Shown here one piece after another: positions 4,786-11,596 of a stretch of 11,773 nucleotides of DNA. Source of the DNA: Candidatus Bathyarchaeota archaeon (GTDB lineage Archaea > Thermoproteota > Bathyarchaeia > 40CM-2-53-6 > RBG-13-38-9). The notes beneath the pieces are model-generated. The model saw only the letters and a list, made by a program, of their open reading frames with translations. It searched no databases and was not told the DNA's origin. The first letter of the stretch is position 1, and every line of letters begins with the position of its first letter. The position numbers were made by a program, and so were the translations under genes. The stretch covers positions 1-11,773 of the forward strand of contig JAGTQO010000046.1 in the NCBI GenBank assembly GCA_018396565.1, written 5' to 3'.

Positions 4786-5439
4786 ATGAATATGCCTAAC
4801 GTATATGAGGTTGAGAGTCTCGAACTTATCCAGAGAGAATTATCGAGGATGATCATTGTTGAAGACCGGTTCAGGATACCTATCAGAAAAGTTTCAGGGA
4901 TCGATGTAGCCTACGGGGATGGGGTGGCTACCGCAGCATGTGTCACCATTGACCTTCAGACCCTGAAGATTCTTGAAGAGAAGACAGCAACCGTCAAGGT
5001 TGACTTTCCCTACAGGCCTACATTCCTATGGTTCAGGGAAGGCGGGGCGATGTTGAAGGTAGTCCAAGAGTTGGATGTTGAGCCGGATATATTCATGGTA
5101 AACGGTCATGGGCTGGCCCACCCTAGAAGATGTGGGTCTGCCTCACACTTCGGGGTTTCAACAGGTAAACCGAGCATAGGTGTGGCCGGCTCGAGGCTCT
5201 GCGGAGAATACTCTAGGCAACCTACAAGATTCGGCGACCGTGAACCCCTGATGTTGAACGGTGATGCTGTTGGATGGTTGGTGAAGCCTGCGGTTGGCAG
5301 GCCGATATATGTCTCTCCTGGACACATGGTGAGCCTCAAATCATCTGTCGAGATAGTTCTCAGATGTTTGCTGAAACATAGGTTTCCGGAACCTATCCAC
5401 CTAGCCCACAGACTCGCCGAAAATAGGTCGCTGGTCTAA
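4786..5439 (+). CDS. nfi: Endonuclease V homologue with altered active site
   Basis: Endonuclease V nicks nucleic acid next to deaminated adenine (inosine). The 217-residue length, VSGIDVAY (37-43), PYRPTFLWFREG (75-86), NGHGLAHPRRCGSASHFGV (106-124) and YVSPGHMVSL (175-184) place this protein firmly in the family. Three metal/catalytic positions are kept: D40, E85 and H180. The Asp of the usual VDGHG motif (D110 in Thermotoga maritima numbering) is Asn106 (codon AAC). The conserved Lys of IGVAK is Gly135. The PYIPG wedge reads PYRPT. The gene may encode a weakened, altered or purely binding protein. A second in-frame ATG lies two codons downstream. It is divergent from ribK and ends three bases before the convergent translin-family gene. 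Confidence 0.9.
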   Translation: MNMPNVYEVESLELIQRELSRMIIVEDRFRIPIRKVSGIDVAYGDGVATAACVTIDLQTLKILEEKTATVKVDFPYRPTFLWFREGGAMLKVVQELDVEPDIFMVNGHGLAHPRRCGSASHFGVSTGKPSIGVAGSRLCGEYSRQPTRFGDREPLMLNGDAVGWLVKPAVGRPIYVSPGHMVSLKSSVEIVLRCLLKHRFPEPIHLAHRLAENRSLV

Positions 5440-5442
5440 AAA

Positions 5443-6081
5443 TCAACTCTTCATCTTTTTCAACAGTTTATCTTCAAAGTCTCTGAGAACCTTCTCCAAG
5501 GAGAATCTTCTAACCTCTGAAACGACGTCGCCCCTGGTCGCCTCTATGAGCTTCCTCGCATTATCCATCTTATGCCTGAAGTTTTCAATTATGGCGGTGT
5601 GGTCTATCAGATATAGGTCCTCAAAAGTATCCTCCATCACTCTCAGCGAATATTCAGCCTCATCGACTCTGCCTGATCTGAGATGGTTAAGGCAGAATCT
5701 GCGGAGCTCACCTATGAAGTCTAGAAGTCCGAGGAGGTAAGGTTGGACCTCGACACCAACCTCACGCAGAGACAGTAGCCTCCTCTCAGCGACGATACCG
5801 TATAGTAGCCTCGCCTCAGCATATTCCTGATAGGCTAAGGTTACGTTTCCAAGGGTCTTAAGGTCCCTCCACCTCTTCAGTATACGTTCAAGGTCTTTGA
5901 TCGCTCTCCCAGCGTTTTCTATATGCTCTGATGCCTTCTCAAGGTCGCCCCTATGGAGCTCTATGATGGCTCGGCCTGAGAATCTCACAGATACTCTTGA
6001 GGCCTCGAAGACGCTATCTCTCGCAGCGTCAAGTTCAGCCAGACTCTTCTGGATGATGTTTATATCCGTCTTCCGAAGCAT
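5443..6081 (-). CDS. Translin-family (Translin/TRAX-like) nucleic-acid-binding protein
   Basis: Translin-family proteins are all-helical octamer-formers that bind single-stranded RNA or DNA; the TRAX branch and some archaeal members also cut RNA. This 212-residue protein shows the family pattern. FSGRAIIELHRGDLEKA lies at about 34-50, the hallmark YQEYAEARLLYGI at 84-96, LLDFIGELRRF at 119-129, and a C-terminal helical segment carries the MEDTFEDLY stretch. Glu86, Glu89 and Asp121 are candidates for the acidic RNase site described for TRAX, a tentative match made by eye. The ATG at 6081 was chosen. A GTG at 6111 that overlaps the taw1 stop would add ten hydrophobic residues and cannot be excluded. 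It is the last gene of a psmB-taw1-translin cluster. Confidence 0.85.
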   Translation of the reverse strand: MLRKTDINIIQKSLAELDAARDSVFEASRVSVRFSGRAIIELHRGDLEKASEHIENAGRAIKDLERILKRWRDLKTLGNVTLAYQEYAEARLLYGIVAERRLLSLREVGVEVQPYLLGLLDFIGELRRFCLNHLRSGRVDEAEYSLRVMEDTFEDLYLIDHTAIIENFRHKMDNARKLIEATRGDVVSEVRRFSLEKVLRDFEDKLLKKMKS

Positions 6082-6107
6082 CGAACACACCAACAACTTT
6101 AGATATA

Positions 6108-7121
6108 TCACATCACCCTTATCGGCCTTTCCAGTCTACTCAGGAGGGTGACCCTACTCTCAACCGACTCATCGATGATCTTGTAACCTGTGTACTCTGC
6201 GAGTCTCAGTGCGAATTCATGGACCTCCCTATGCGATGGCATATTGGAGAATTGTAGCCTCCTCCTCGAGTAGCCTACATACATGTAGGCTTTAGGTTCG
6301 ATGTATGTAGGCTCAGCCCTTGAGAGCAACCTCGCATAGTCCAGCAGGTCCTGCATGTTATAACCTTTGACAAGGGTTATTCTGACTGCTGTTGGGCAGC
6401 TGAAGGACTTCAGCAACTCCAGGGTCTCAAGTATACCCTGCCAGCATCCAGGTGAGGTGGGCCTACAGATATGGATGTACCTCTCAAGGTTCGGTGCTGA
6501 GAGGGATATGTATAGTTGGGTAGGCTCCTCCTGGAGCTCGCGCAGAACCTCAGGCCTCGTTCCGTTTGTAACGAGAAAAGTTGTCAGGCCGAGCCTATGA
6601 TACTCTGAGATCAAACCGTCCAGGTAAGGGTACATGGTTGGTTCACCGGTCAAGCTTATGGCTGCGTGCTTGGGCTCCATGGCCTCATAATATTTGTTGA
6701 GGTCAACCCTACCCTCAGCCACCTGTCCCTTATATCCGCTGAGTATCCTCCTCTGCGCACCTATCGATTGTGCCGCCAGGTCGGCGGGTGGATCCCAACT
6801 AGCCGGCGGCTCCAGACTGCATGATAGATTCGATTCAGCCTCCTGAATTCGCCAGCAGTAGAGGCACCTCTGGGTGCACCAAGCCACTGCCGGGGTCACC
6901 TGGAGGCACCTGTGAGACTTGATTCCGTAAAACTTCTCCTTGTAGCATGGCTCACCGGCCGTGAGGCTCTTATGGAGCCAGCGGCACTTCTTGACCGCCG
7001 AGTGGCCTCCTATAATCTGGTACTTCTGCCTTCTCAAGATGGTGGAGACGGCTGGATCTAAGGTTTGGCTGGGTTTGAGATAAACCCCCTCCGGTTCAAC
7101 ATTCACCTTTATCAGACTCAT
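6108..7121 (-). CDS. taw1: Taw1/TYW1 radical-SAM tRNA 4-demethylwyosine synthase
   Basis: Taw1 builds the tricyclic wyosine base at G37 of tRNA-Phe, condensing N1-methylguanosine with carbons from pyruvate in a radical SAM reaction. The 337-residue protein carries the radical-SAM cluster motif CTQRCLYC (C82, C86, C89). It also carries the second iron-sulfur cluster ligands C46, C59 and C72, whose 13-residue spacing matches the TYW1 family. Later landmarks are ISLTGEPTMYPYLDGL, TFLVTNGTRPEVL, YISLSAPN, a VRITLVKGYN strand and EPKAYMYVGYSR. The ATG at 7121 is 39 bases downstream of the psmB stop, and its own stop overlaps a possible GTG start of the translin gene. All key residues are intact. 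Confidence 0.95.
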   Translation of the reverse strand: MSLIKVNVEPEGVYLKPSQTLDPAVSTILRRQKYQIIGGHSAVKKCRWLHKSLTAGEPCYKEKFYGIKSHRCLQVTPAVAWCTQRCLYCWRIQEAESNLSCSLEPPASWDPPADLAAQSIGAQRRILSGYKGQVAEGRVDLNKYYEAMEPKHAAISLTGEPTMYPYLDGLISEYHRLGLTTFLVTNGTRPEVLRELQEEPTQLYISLSAPNLERYIHICRPTSPGCWQGILETLELLKSFSCPTAVRITLVKGYNMQDLLDYARLLSRAEPTYIEPKAYMYVGYSRRRLQFSNMPSHREVHEFALRLAEYTGYKIIDESVESRVTLLSRLERPIRVM

Positions 7122-7160
7122 CTTCCAAAACTTCTAGTCCGATAAGGCTTAACAAATATT

Positions 7161-7778
7161 CTAGGTTAAGGCTACACTCTCTTCCTTAGACCCATCCTTG
7201 TCTATGACGAGGAGGTCTAGGCTTCCACCGCTGGCTGCGTCCCTTGCAATCGCCGCCTTCACAGATCTCTTGACGAGATCCTTTGTCTCCTGTAAGCCCA
7301 TACCATCCCTATATTCGTCTTCAAGTAGGCCTATCGCAATCTCTGTGCCGCTCCCAACAGCCGCATATTTGTCTGGGATGACCGAGCCTAGAAGGTCTAG
7401 AACATATAGGCTCGGACCCTCATCGTCTATTCCGCCTACTATTGTCTGTGTGATGTATGGTAGGAGCCTCCTCTGGAAGAGGAGGTTACCCATAAGTTTG
7501 GCTGTGGCCCTCACCGAGATTGAGCGGTCCCTCTCATAGGAGTATAGGTTGGCATATGCCGAAGCCTCCTTCGCCAAGATCTGCATATCTGAGACCAAGC
7601 CTGCACATGCGACACCGATGTAGTCTGTTATCTTGAAGACTTTCCTGGCTGACTTACTCATTACGAAGTATCCGTAGGATACTCTCCTCTCAGAGGCGAG
7701 GACGACACCGTCACTGTAGACTACACCGACAGTTGTCGCTCCTGGGATGTAAGGGATCATCTGGGACACAGCCGCCAC
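7161..7778 (-). CDS. psmB: Proteasome beta subunit, probably non-catalytic (Ala at Thr1 position)
   Basis: Beta subunits form the inner rings of the 20S proteasome; active ones expose an N-terminal Thr after removal of a short propeptide. This 205-residue protein is clearly in the family: ASERRVSYGYFVMSKSARKV, ACAGLVSDMQ, LLPYITQTIVGGID, AAVGSGTEIAIGLLE and RDAASGGSLDLLVI. Aligned without gaps to the active Thermoplasma beta, whose mature protein begins TTTVGI, the equivalent residues here read ATTVGV, so position 1 is Ala14 (codon GCG). Glu17 and Lys33 of the active site remain. It is therefore predicted to be structural, like the inactive beta subunits of some crenarchaea and eukaryotes. 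The start is GTG 7778; ATG 7760 would shorten the propeptide. Confidence 0.93.
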   Translation of the reverse strand: MAAVSQMIPYIPGATTVGVVYSDGVVLASERRVSYGYFVMSKSARKVFKITDYIGVACAGLVSDMQILAKEASAYANLYSYERDRSISVRATAKLMGNLLFQRRLLPYITQTIVGGIDDEGPSLYVLDLLGSVIPDKYAAVGSGTEIAIGLLEDEYRDGMGLQETKDLVKRSVKAAIARDAASGGSLDLLVIDKDGSKEESVALT

Positions 7779-7812
7779 CTTGACAAGCCACAGTTCACCT
7801 TAATACTCTCCA

Positions 7813-7821
7813 CAATTTAAG
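7813..7821. promoter_or_regulatory. Shared TATA-like box between psmB and the DUF504 gene
   Basis: CAATTTAAG is the only strongly AT-rich element in the 74-base gap. Read leftward it lies about 39 bases before the psmB GTG; read rightward, about 36 bases before the DUF504 ATG. Both spacings predict leaders of 10-15 bases. One box may therefore serve both directions. Inferred from position only. Confidence 0.4.
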
Positions 7822-7852
7822 TTTGATGCAACATAAACGTTTAGGGTTGCAG

Positions 7853-8113
7853 ATGCTCCCGCTAAAGAACATCTTCACAAAGATCCTTTGGGATAGGAGA
7901 CTTGACATTGAAGATTATGTTGTAACCTTCATCCACCGCGGTGCACCTTCAGATTTGAAGACTATTCCAGTGAAAAGCGTCAGGAAGGTTGGCAAGTCAT
8001 GGTTCACATATGAGGATGAGGAGGGGGTTGAATTCTGTATACCTATGCATAGGGTGAAGACTGTGATGAATCTTAGGACAGGCGAAATTCTATGGGTGAA
8101 GAGGCGAACATGA
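7853..8113 (+). CDS. DUF504 / UPF0248 family protein
   Basis: This 86-residue protein matches the archaeal DUF504 (UPF0248) family. It begins MLPLKNIFTKILWDRRLD, then has YVVTFIHRGAPSDLKTIPV, VRKVGKSWF and ends with the conserved IPMHRVKTVMNLRTGEILW. The compact basic beta-rich pattern suggests RNA or nucleotide binding, but the function is not established. The ATG at 7853 fits the family start and is preceded by AGGGTTGCAG; the frame opens earlier at a TTG (7823) that overlaps the probable promoter. It is divergent from psmB and ends eight bases before the convergent rtcA gene. Confidence 0.88.
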   Translation: MLPLKNIFTKILWDRRLDIEDYVVTFIHRGAPSDLKTIPVKSVRKVGKSWFTYEDEEGVEFCIPMHRVKTVMNLRTGEILWVKRRT

Positions 8114-8121
8114 GATCAGGT

Positions 8122-9195
8122 TCATCGGATACTGCTGTTGACTAGTCCAACACCTTTACAGGTTATCCTTGCGGGTCCACCGACCTCACCCTCGATTTTG
8201 AAATCGACTTTCAGAAGGATCCTACACAGCTCTATGCAGGTGACCGTGTGGAGGGTCAACTCATCAACCCTTAATATAGACTCACCCTCTGCCAGGCTGG
8301 CGTAGACGATGAGCTGATCCCCCAGATGCTTGTCTGCAGGTGATCGGCGCCGCAGGGGTTGCAGGAGGTTTGAGGCAGCATCCTCACCAACCTTCTCTGC
8401 TGGTATGCCGAGTCTTCCAAGAGCGTCAGCCCCAACCAATCCACCTGAAGATAGAGAGGCAAAGAGTATGATGCCGCATCCTGGGTCCAGCGAACATTTC
8501 GGGTGATCCCCCTGCAAACATTCAGTCTCTATATCTGCATCGTAGCCTTCCCTCAGGAGGGTTCTATGGGCAGACTTCGCCATCCTATCTGTTATGTGGG
8601 CTGGTAACCGGCAACTGTAAGATAGACCCCAAATCCTCGACACATCCCCGAACTCCTCAAGGACTATAGGCTTGAGGGTCCGGACAGGACTCATATGGGC
8701 CTTTACGAGTCCTCCTCCTCTAGGGTAGAATCCACGCCTCAAAATCTCCACGGAACCCTTGCAGCCCATCCTATTCAAGATAGGTATCAGAACGTTCTGC
8801 AGATACTCCACGGCTGGCGCCCTCGGATTATTCGTCCCACCAGAGATCTCAATCGAGACATCTCCACTGGAGAATGCTGCGACAGGCATCAATGCCTGCA
8901 GTACAAGACCGATCGATCCAGCTGTACCGACATCTATTCTGAAACTGCCTGATGGGGGTGAGGATGGGGTGAATGTGATTTCCTTTGATCCGACATATAA
9001 ACCGTCGACATCAGCCTTACTCATCAAACCTATCGCCTTCACAGCGTTCAAATGCTGAGGCCTCAGACCAGGCGGAGACCTCTTAGCCCTAATATTCACT
9101 ATCTTCACAGGTTTCCTCAGTAGGGCAGAGATGGCCGTTGAGACTCTGAGGATCTGCCCTCCACCCTCAAGCATATCGCCCTGAATCTCAATCAT
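8122..9195 (-). CDS. rtcA: RNA 3'-terminal phosphate cyclase
   Basis: RtcA uses ATP to convert an RNA 3'-phosphate end into a 2',3'-cyclic phosphate through a covalent AMP-enzyme intermediate. The 357-residue protein has family length and motifs: GDMLEGGGQILRVS (6-19), RSPPGLRPQHLNAV (39-52), DVGTAGSIGLVLQAL (88-102), RRGFYPRGGG, and the C-terminal SPADKHLGDQLIVYASL. The likely adenylated histidine is in DELTLHTVTCIEL at about His316, corresponding to the catalytic His near the C-terminus of the E. coli enzyme. Most homologues have Asn where this protein has Cys after HTVT, a minor change. The ATG at 9195 gives the conserved MIEIQGD start. It is divergent from nadM across about 220 bases. Confidence 0.95.
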   Translation of the reverse strand: MIEIQGDMLEGGGQILRVSTAISALLRKPVKIVNIRAKRSPPGLRPQHLNAVKAIGLMSKADVDGLYVGSKEITFTPSSPPSGSFRIDVGTAGSIGLVLQALMPVAAFSSGDVSIEISGGTNNPRAPAVEYLQNVLIPILNRMGCKGSVEILRRGFYPRGGGLVKAHMSPVRTLKPIVLEEFGDVSRIWGLSYSCRLPAHITDRMAKSAHRTLLREGYDADIETECLQGDHPKCSLDPGCGIILFASLSSGGLVGADALGRLGIPAEKVGEDAASNLLQPLRRRSPADKHLGDQLIVYASLAEGESILRVDELTLHTVTCIELCRILLKVDFKIEGEVGGPARITCKGVGLVNSSIR

Positions 9196-9383
9196 CTATT
9201 CTAACCCCAGAGACTACTGAAGCCGGTCAGGTTACAAGAAAGATCTTGCAAACCCACTCTTATTTCGTTTACATTACACCGGCGACTAGATAAATCGTAG
9301 ATTCCGAAACATAGATCGAACGTTATCTCGTACTCTTCAGCCCATTAACCAAAATCGTAAAAACATGTTTATGGAGGTATATT

Positions 9384-9428
9384 ATGTTACAACTGAGAAT
9401 TTCAGGAATGTGCTCTAGTTGGGTATAG
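9384..9428 (+). CDS. Possible 14-codon leader ORF overlapping the nadM start
   Basis: The best ribosome binding site in this stretch, GGAGGT (9374-9379), is four bases ahead of ATG 9384, which opens a 14-residue frame (MLQLRISGMCSSWV) ending at TAG 9426-9428. It is in a different frame from nadM and overlaps its TTG start by ten bases. It could be a leader peptide that couples translation to nadM, or a sign that the nadM 5' end contains a small indel. There is no family similarity, as expected for so short a peptide. A 10-bp palindrome AAACATGTTT (9361-9370) lies just upstream. Confidence 0.3.
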   Translation: MLQLRISGMCSSWV

Positions 9429-9943
9429 TAGGCCTATATGTTGGGAGGTTTCAACCATTCCATCTTGGACACCTCGAGGTTGTGAGATCTATATTGACCA
9501 AGGCAGATGAGCTCATCATAGCCGTAGGGAGCTCCCAGTACAGCCACACCAGGAGGAACCCGTTCACCGCCGGTGAGAGGATCATGATGATCAGGGAGTC
9601 GTTGAGGGATGCGAAGATACCCTTACATATGATTCAGGTCACACCAATCCCAGACATAAATGTCCATAAGATCTGGGTTGCACACGTCTCATCATATGTT
9701 GGAAGGTACGACGTCGTATATTCAAACGACCCCTTAACCTCCTACCTGTTCAGGGAGGCCGGTGTGAAGGTTGAGCCCATACCGTTCCATAGGCGTGAGG
9801 TCTATTCGGCGACAGAGATCAGGAGACGGATCCTTCAAGGTGAAGATTGGAGGGAGCTGCTTCCAGAGGCGGTGTGTAAGGTGATCGATTCAGTCGATGG
9901 GGTTGAAAGGATAAGGATGCTCTACCAGACGGACAATCCATGA
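9419..9943 (+). CDS. nadM: Nicotinamide-nucleotide adenylyltransferase
   Basis: NadM joins nicotinamide mononucleotide to AMP from ATP, giving NAD. The 174-residue protein is typical of the archaeal family: GLYVGRFQPFHLGHLEV (5-21, with the HxGH motif H15-H18), IAVGSSQYSHTRRNPFTAGE, TPIPDINVHKIWV, VVYSNDPLTSYLF, and the second nucleotide motif YSATEIRRRI. The TTG start at 9419 puts the first strand at the normal distance from the N-terminus. The nearest Shine-Dalgarno-like sequence, AGGAATG, is weakly placed, and a stronger site upstream serves an overlapping short frame. It is divergent from rtcA and convergent with the SAM hydrolase gene, 31 bases away. Confidence 0.93.
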   Translation: MGIVGLYVGRFQPFHLGHLEVVRSILTKADELIIAVGSSQYSHTRRNPFTAGERIMMIRESLRDAKIPLHMIQVTPIPDINVHKIWVAHVSSYVGRYDVVYSNDPLTSYLFREAGVKVEPIPFHRREVYSATEIRRRILQGEDWRELLPEAVCKVIDSVDGVERIRMLYQTDNP

Positions 9944-9974
9944 AACTGAACGGAAGGAATGTTGAGGTTCCATC

Positions 9975-10784
9975 TCAATATGAGTTGGGGTTGTGTCCTC
10001 TAACCCTTATCGAGGCCCCAACCTTTACATTCAGCAGTTTAGCTGCGTCACCCATGCATACAGCAACTTCTAGAGAGCCACTGCTGCCTATCGTTGCAAG
10101 AATGTTTCCTGATGGCACTTCAACATATGTGTGGCAGAATGGTGCTGAAAAAGTCTTTCCATCGATCTCAAAATCAACCATGCTCCCATACCCTATATTC
10201 ATACTTTCAAGGTTCTGATAACTTATGTTTGAGACTATGTTCCCGAACCTGTCTATGTGGATTATTGAGCCTGAGACCTCGCCGCATCGAACCTCCACTT
10301 TCGGAAACTCTATTCTTTTGTAGTCTGTTATTGGTTGGCCGAAGTTTGAAGGCTCTACACCCCTAGCCAAGTGGCCTGCCACATGTGCAAATATATCTCT
10401 ACCATGGAAGGTCGGTGAGACTCTAACTGCAAAGTATTTCGACTCAGTCAGATGGTATACCTTGACTATCCCATCCATCTCAGCCGCCATGGTGAGCAGA
10501 CCGTTGTCAGGACCAACATATAGGCCCCTACAAGTCTGGATGAGGATCGGCCTCCGAGAACCGCCGACCCCGGGGTCGACGACAGCAACATATATTGTTC
10601 CTGCTGGAAAGTATTGTGCGGCCGAAGCCAATAGCAACATACCCTCCTGAATATTGTGCCTCTCAACCTCATGGGATATGTCTACTATGATTGTTGAGGG
10701 TGATATTGTGAGGATTGTCCCTTTCATCTGGGCCACATACGGGTCTTTGACGCCGAAGTCTGATAGGAGGGCAACCAGAGCCAA
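9975..10784 (-). CDS. SAM hydroxide adenosyltransferase (DUF62 family)
   Basis: Members of this family (relatives of fluorinase and chlorinase) split S-adenosylmethionine with water, giving adenosine and methionine. The 269-residue protein has family length and landmarks: LLSDFGVKDPYVAQMKG (6-22), VDISHEVERHNIQEG, VAVVDPGVGGSRRP (67-79), VGPDNGLL (90-97) and the TFHGRDIFAHVAGHLARG stretch (125-142), which holds the Arg and His of the family's Asp-Arg-His catalytic set. A C-terminal beta domain follows (IHIDRFGNIVSNIS). The start is TTG 10784 with GGGAGAG just upstream. Both the start codon and this ribosome binding site lie inside a perfect inverted repeat, which suggests regulation at that point. 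It is divergent from a phosphoesterase gene. Confidence 0.92.
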   Translation of the reverse strand: MALVALLSDFGVKDPYVAQMKGTILTISPSTIIVDISHEVERHNIQEGMLLLASAAQYFPAGTIYVAVVDPGVGGSRRPILIQTCRGLYVGPDNGLLTMAAEMDGIVKVYHLTESKYFAVRVSPTFHGRDIFAHVAGHLARGVEPSNFGQPITDYKRIEFPKVEVRCGEVSGSIIHIDRFGNIVSNISYQNLESMNIGYGSMVDFEIDGKTFSAPFCHTYVEVPSGNILATIGSSGSLEVAVCMGDAAKLLNVKVGASIRVRGHNPNSY

Positions 10785-10803
10785 AATCTCTCCCAGAGAT
10801 TTT
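10783..10803 (-). promoter_or_regulatory. Perfect 9-3-9 inverted repeat over the start of the SAM hydrolase gene
   Basis: The arms AAAATCTCT (10783-10791) and AGAGATTTT (10795-10803) match perfectly around a three-base spacer. In the mRNA the arms would pair around a GGG loop, taking in the GGGAGAG ribosome binding site and touching the UUG start codon. As DNA, the site lies about where transcription should begin relative to the TATA-like box at 10818-10829, a typical place for an archaeal repressor operator. Confidence 0.55.
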
Positions 10804-10817
10804 TAGTTGCGCCGAAC

Positions 10818-10829
10818 AATTTATGAATT
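10818..10829. promoter_or_regulatory. Shared TATA-like box between the SAM hydrolase and phosphoesterase genes
   Basis: AATTTATGAATT is nearly symmetric and is the only strong AT-rich element in the 77-base divergent gap. It lies about 39 bases before each start codon, so it could serve either direction or both. Inferred from position. Confidence 0.45.
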
Positions 10830-10861
10830 CTCTCTGAGACCTAAAAGGGAGGTTGATGGGA

Positions 10862-11521
10862 ATGAGGATCATTGCGATCTCGGATATTCATAGGAGTGAA
10901 GCTGCAACCTTAACCGCCGCGGCTGCGGTAGGTAGGGAAGGTCCGGACCTCACCCTCGTAGCTGGTGATATATCACACAACGATTTGGATGAAGCCCTGA
11001 GGCTGCTGAAGATTCTTTGTGATACTGGGGTACCGACATTCTTTGTTCCAGGGAACATGGATTCGCCGAGCCTCTCGAAATATAGGGGGGACCAGCCGAG
11101 GAACCTACATGGAGACTGTGTAAACTTCGAGGGTTACAGCATAGTTGGTTTAGGAGGCTCAGTCAACACCCCCTTCAATACGCCTTTTGAATACAATGAG
11201 TCGGAGGCATCAGCGATCTTGAATGGGATCCCCTCAAGATTCGATTCTGGGAGGTTGATACTCCTCTCCCACTGCCCACCAAAAGGAACGATGACAGACA
11301 TGACCAGGTTCGGAATACATGCTGGAAGCGGCTCTGTGAGAGAGTTCGTCGAGAAGAGATCCCCTCTCCTGGTTGTCTGCGGCCACATCCATGAGGCCGA
11401 AGGCACAGATAATTTAAGTAAAAGCGTCATAGTCAATCCTGGTCCGGCATACCGTGGATGCTATGCAAGGATCAACCTCGACGTAAGGGTTGAGGTGGAG
11501 ATGGCTAAGTTTAAGGTTTGA
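10862..11521 (+). CDS. Calcineurin-like metallophosphoesterase
   Basis: The 219-residue protein has all the metal-binding motifs of the calcineurin-like phosphoesterase superfamily in order: SDIH (D8, H10), AGDIS (D36), PGNMD (N65), LSHCPP (H137) and CGHIHEAEG (H175, H177). These hold two metal ions that hydrolyse phosphate esters. It resembles the compact archaeal members often annotated as predicted phosphoesterases; the substrate is not known. Three candidate starts (TTG 10853, ATG 10856, ATG 10862) lie together. ATG 10862 was chosen because it starts MRIIAISDIH as in the family and leaves eight bases after GGAGGT (10848-10853). It is divergent from the SAM hydrolase gene and 75 bases upstream of the helicase gene. 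Confidence 0.92.
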   Translation: MRIIAISDIHRSEAATLTAAAAVGREGPDLTLVAGDISHNDLDEALRLLKILCDTGVPTFFVPGNMDSPSLSKYRGDQPRNLHGDCVNFEGYSIVGLGGSVNTPFNTPFEYNESEASAILNGIPSRFDSGRLILLSHCPPKGTMTDMTRFGIHAGSGSVREFVEKRSPLLVVCGHIHEAEGTDNLSKSVIVNPGPAYRGCYARINLDVRVEVEMAKFKV

Positions 11522-11596
11522 CGGCCTCAAAATTCTTGGAGAAGATTTTTGAGACAACCAGATAAATTTAGAATGTAATATGCTGGTTAGGGGAAG

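Noticed and set aside
5897..6151. Plus-strand frames opposite the translin-family and taw1 genes
   Set aside because: These are shadows of conserved minus-strand genes and have no independent support.
9235..9248. Inverted repeat CAAGA-N4-TCTTG between rtcA and nadM
   Set aside because: It is short and could arise by chance, and it is not well placed relative to an identifiable promoter on either side.
9940..10366. Two plus-strand frames after nadM
   Set aside because: Both lie opposite the well-supported SAM hydroxide adenosyltransferase gene and show no family resemblance.
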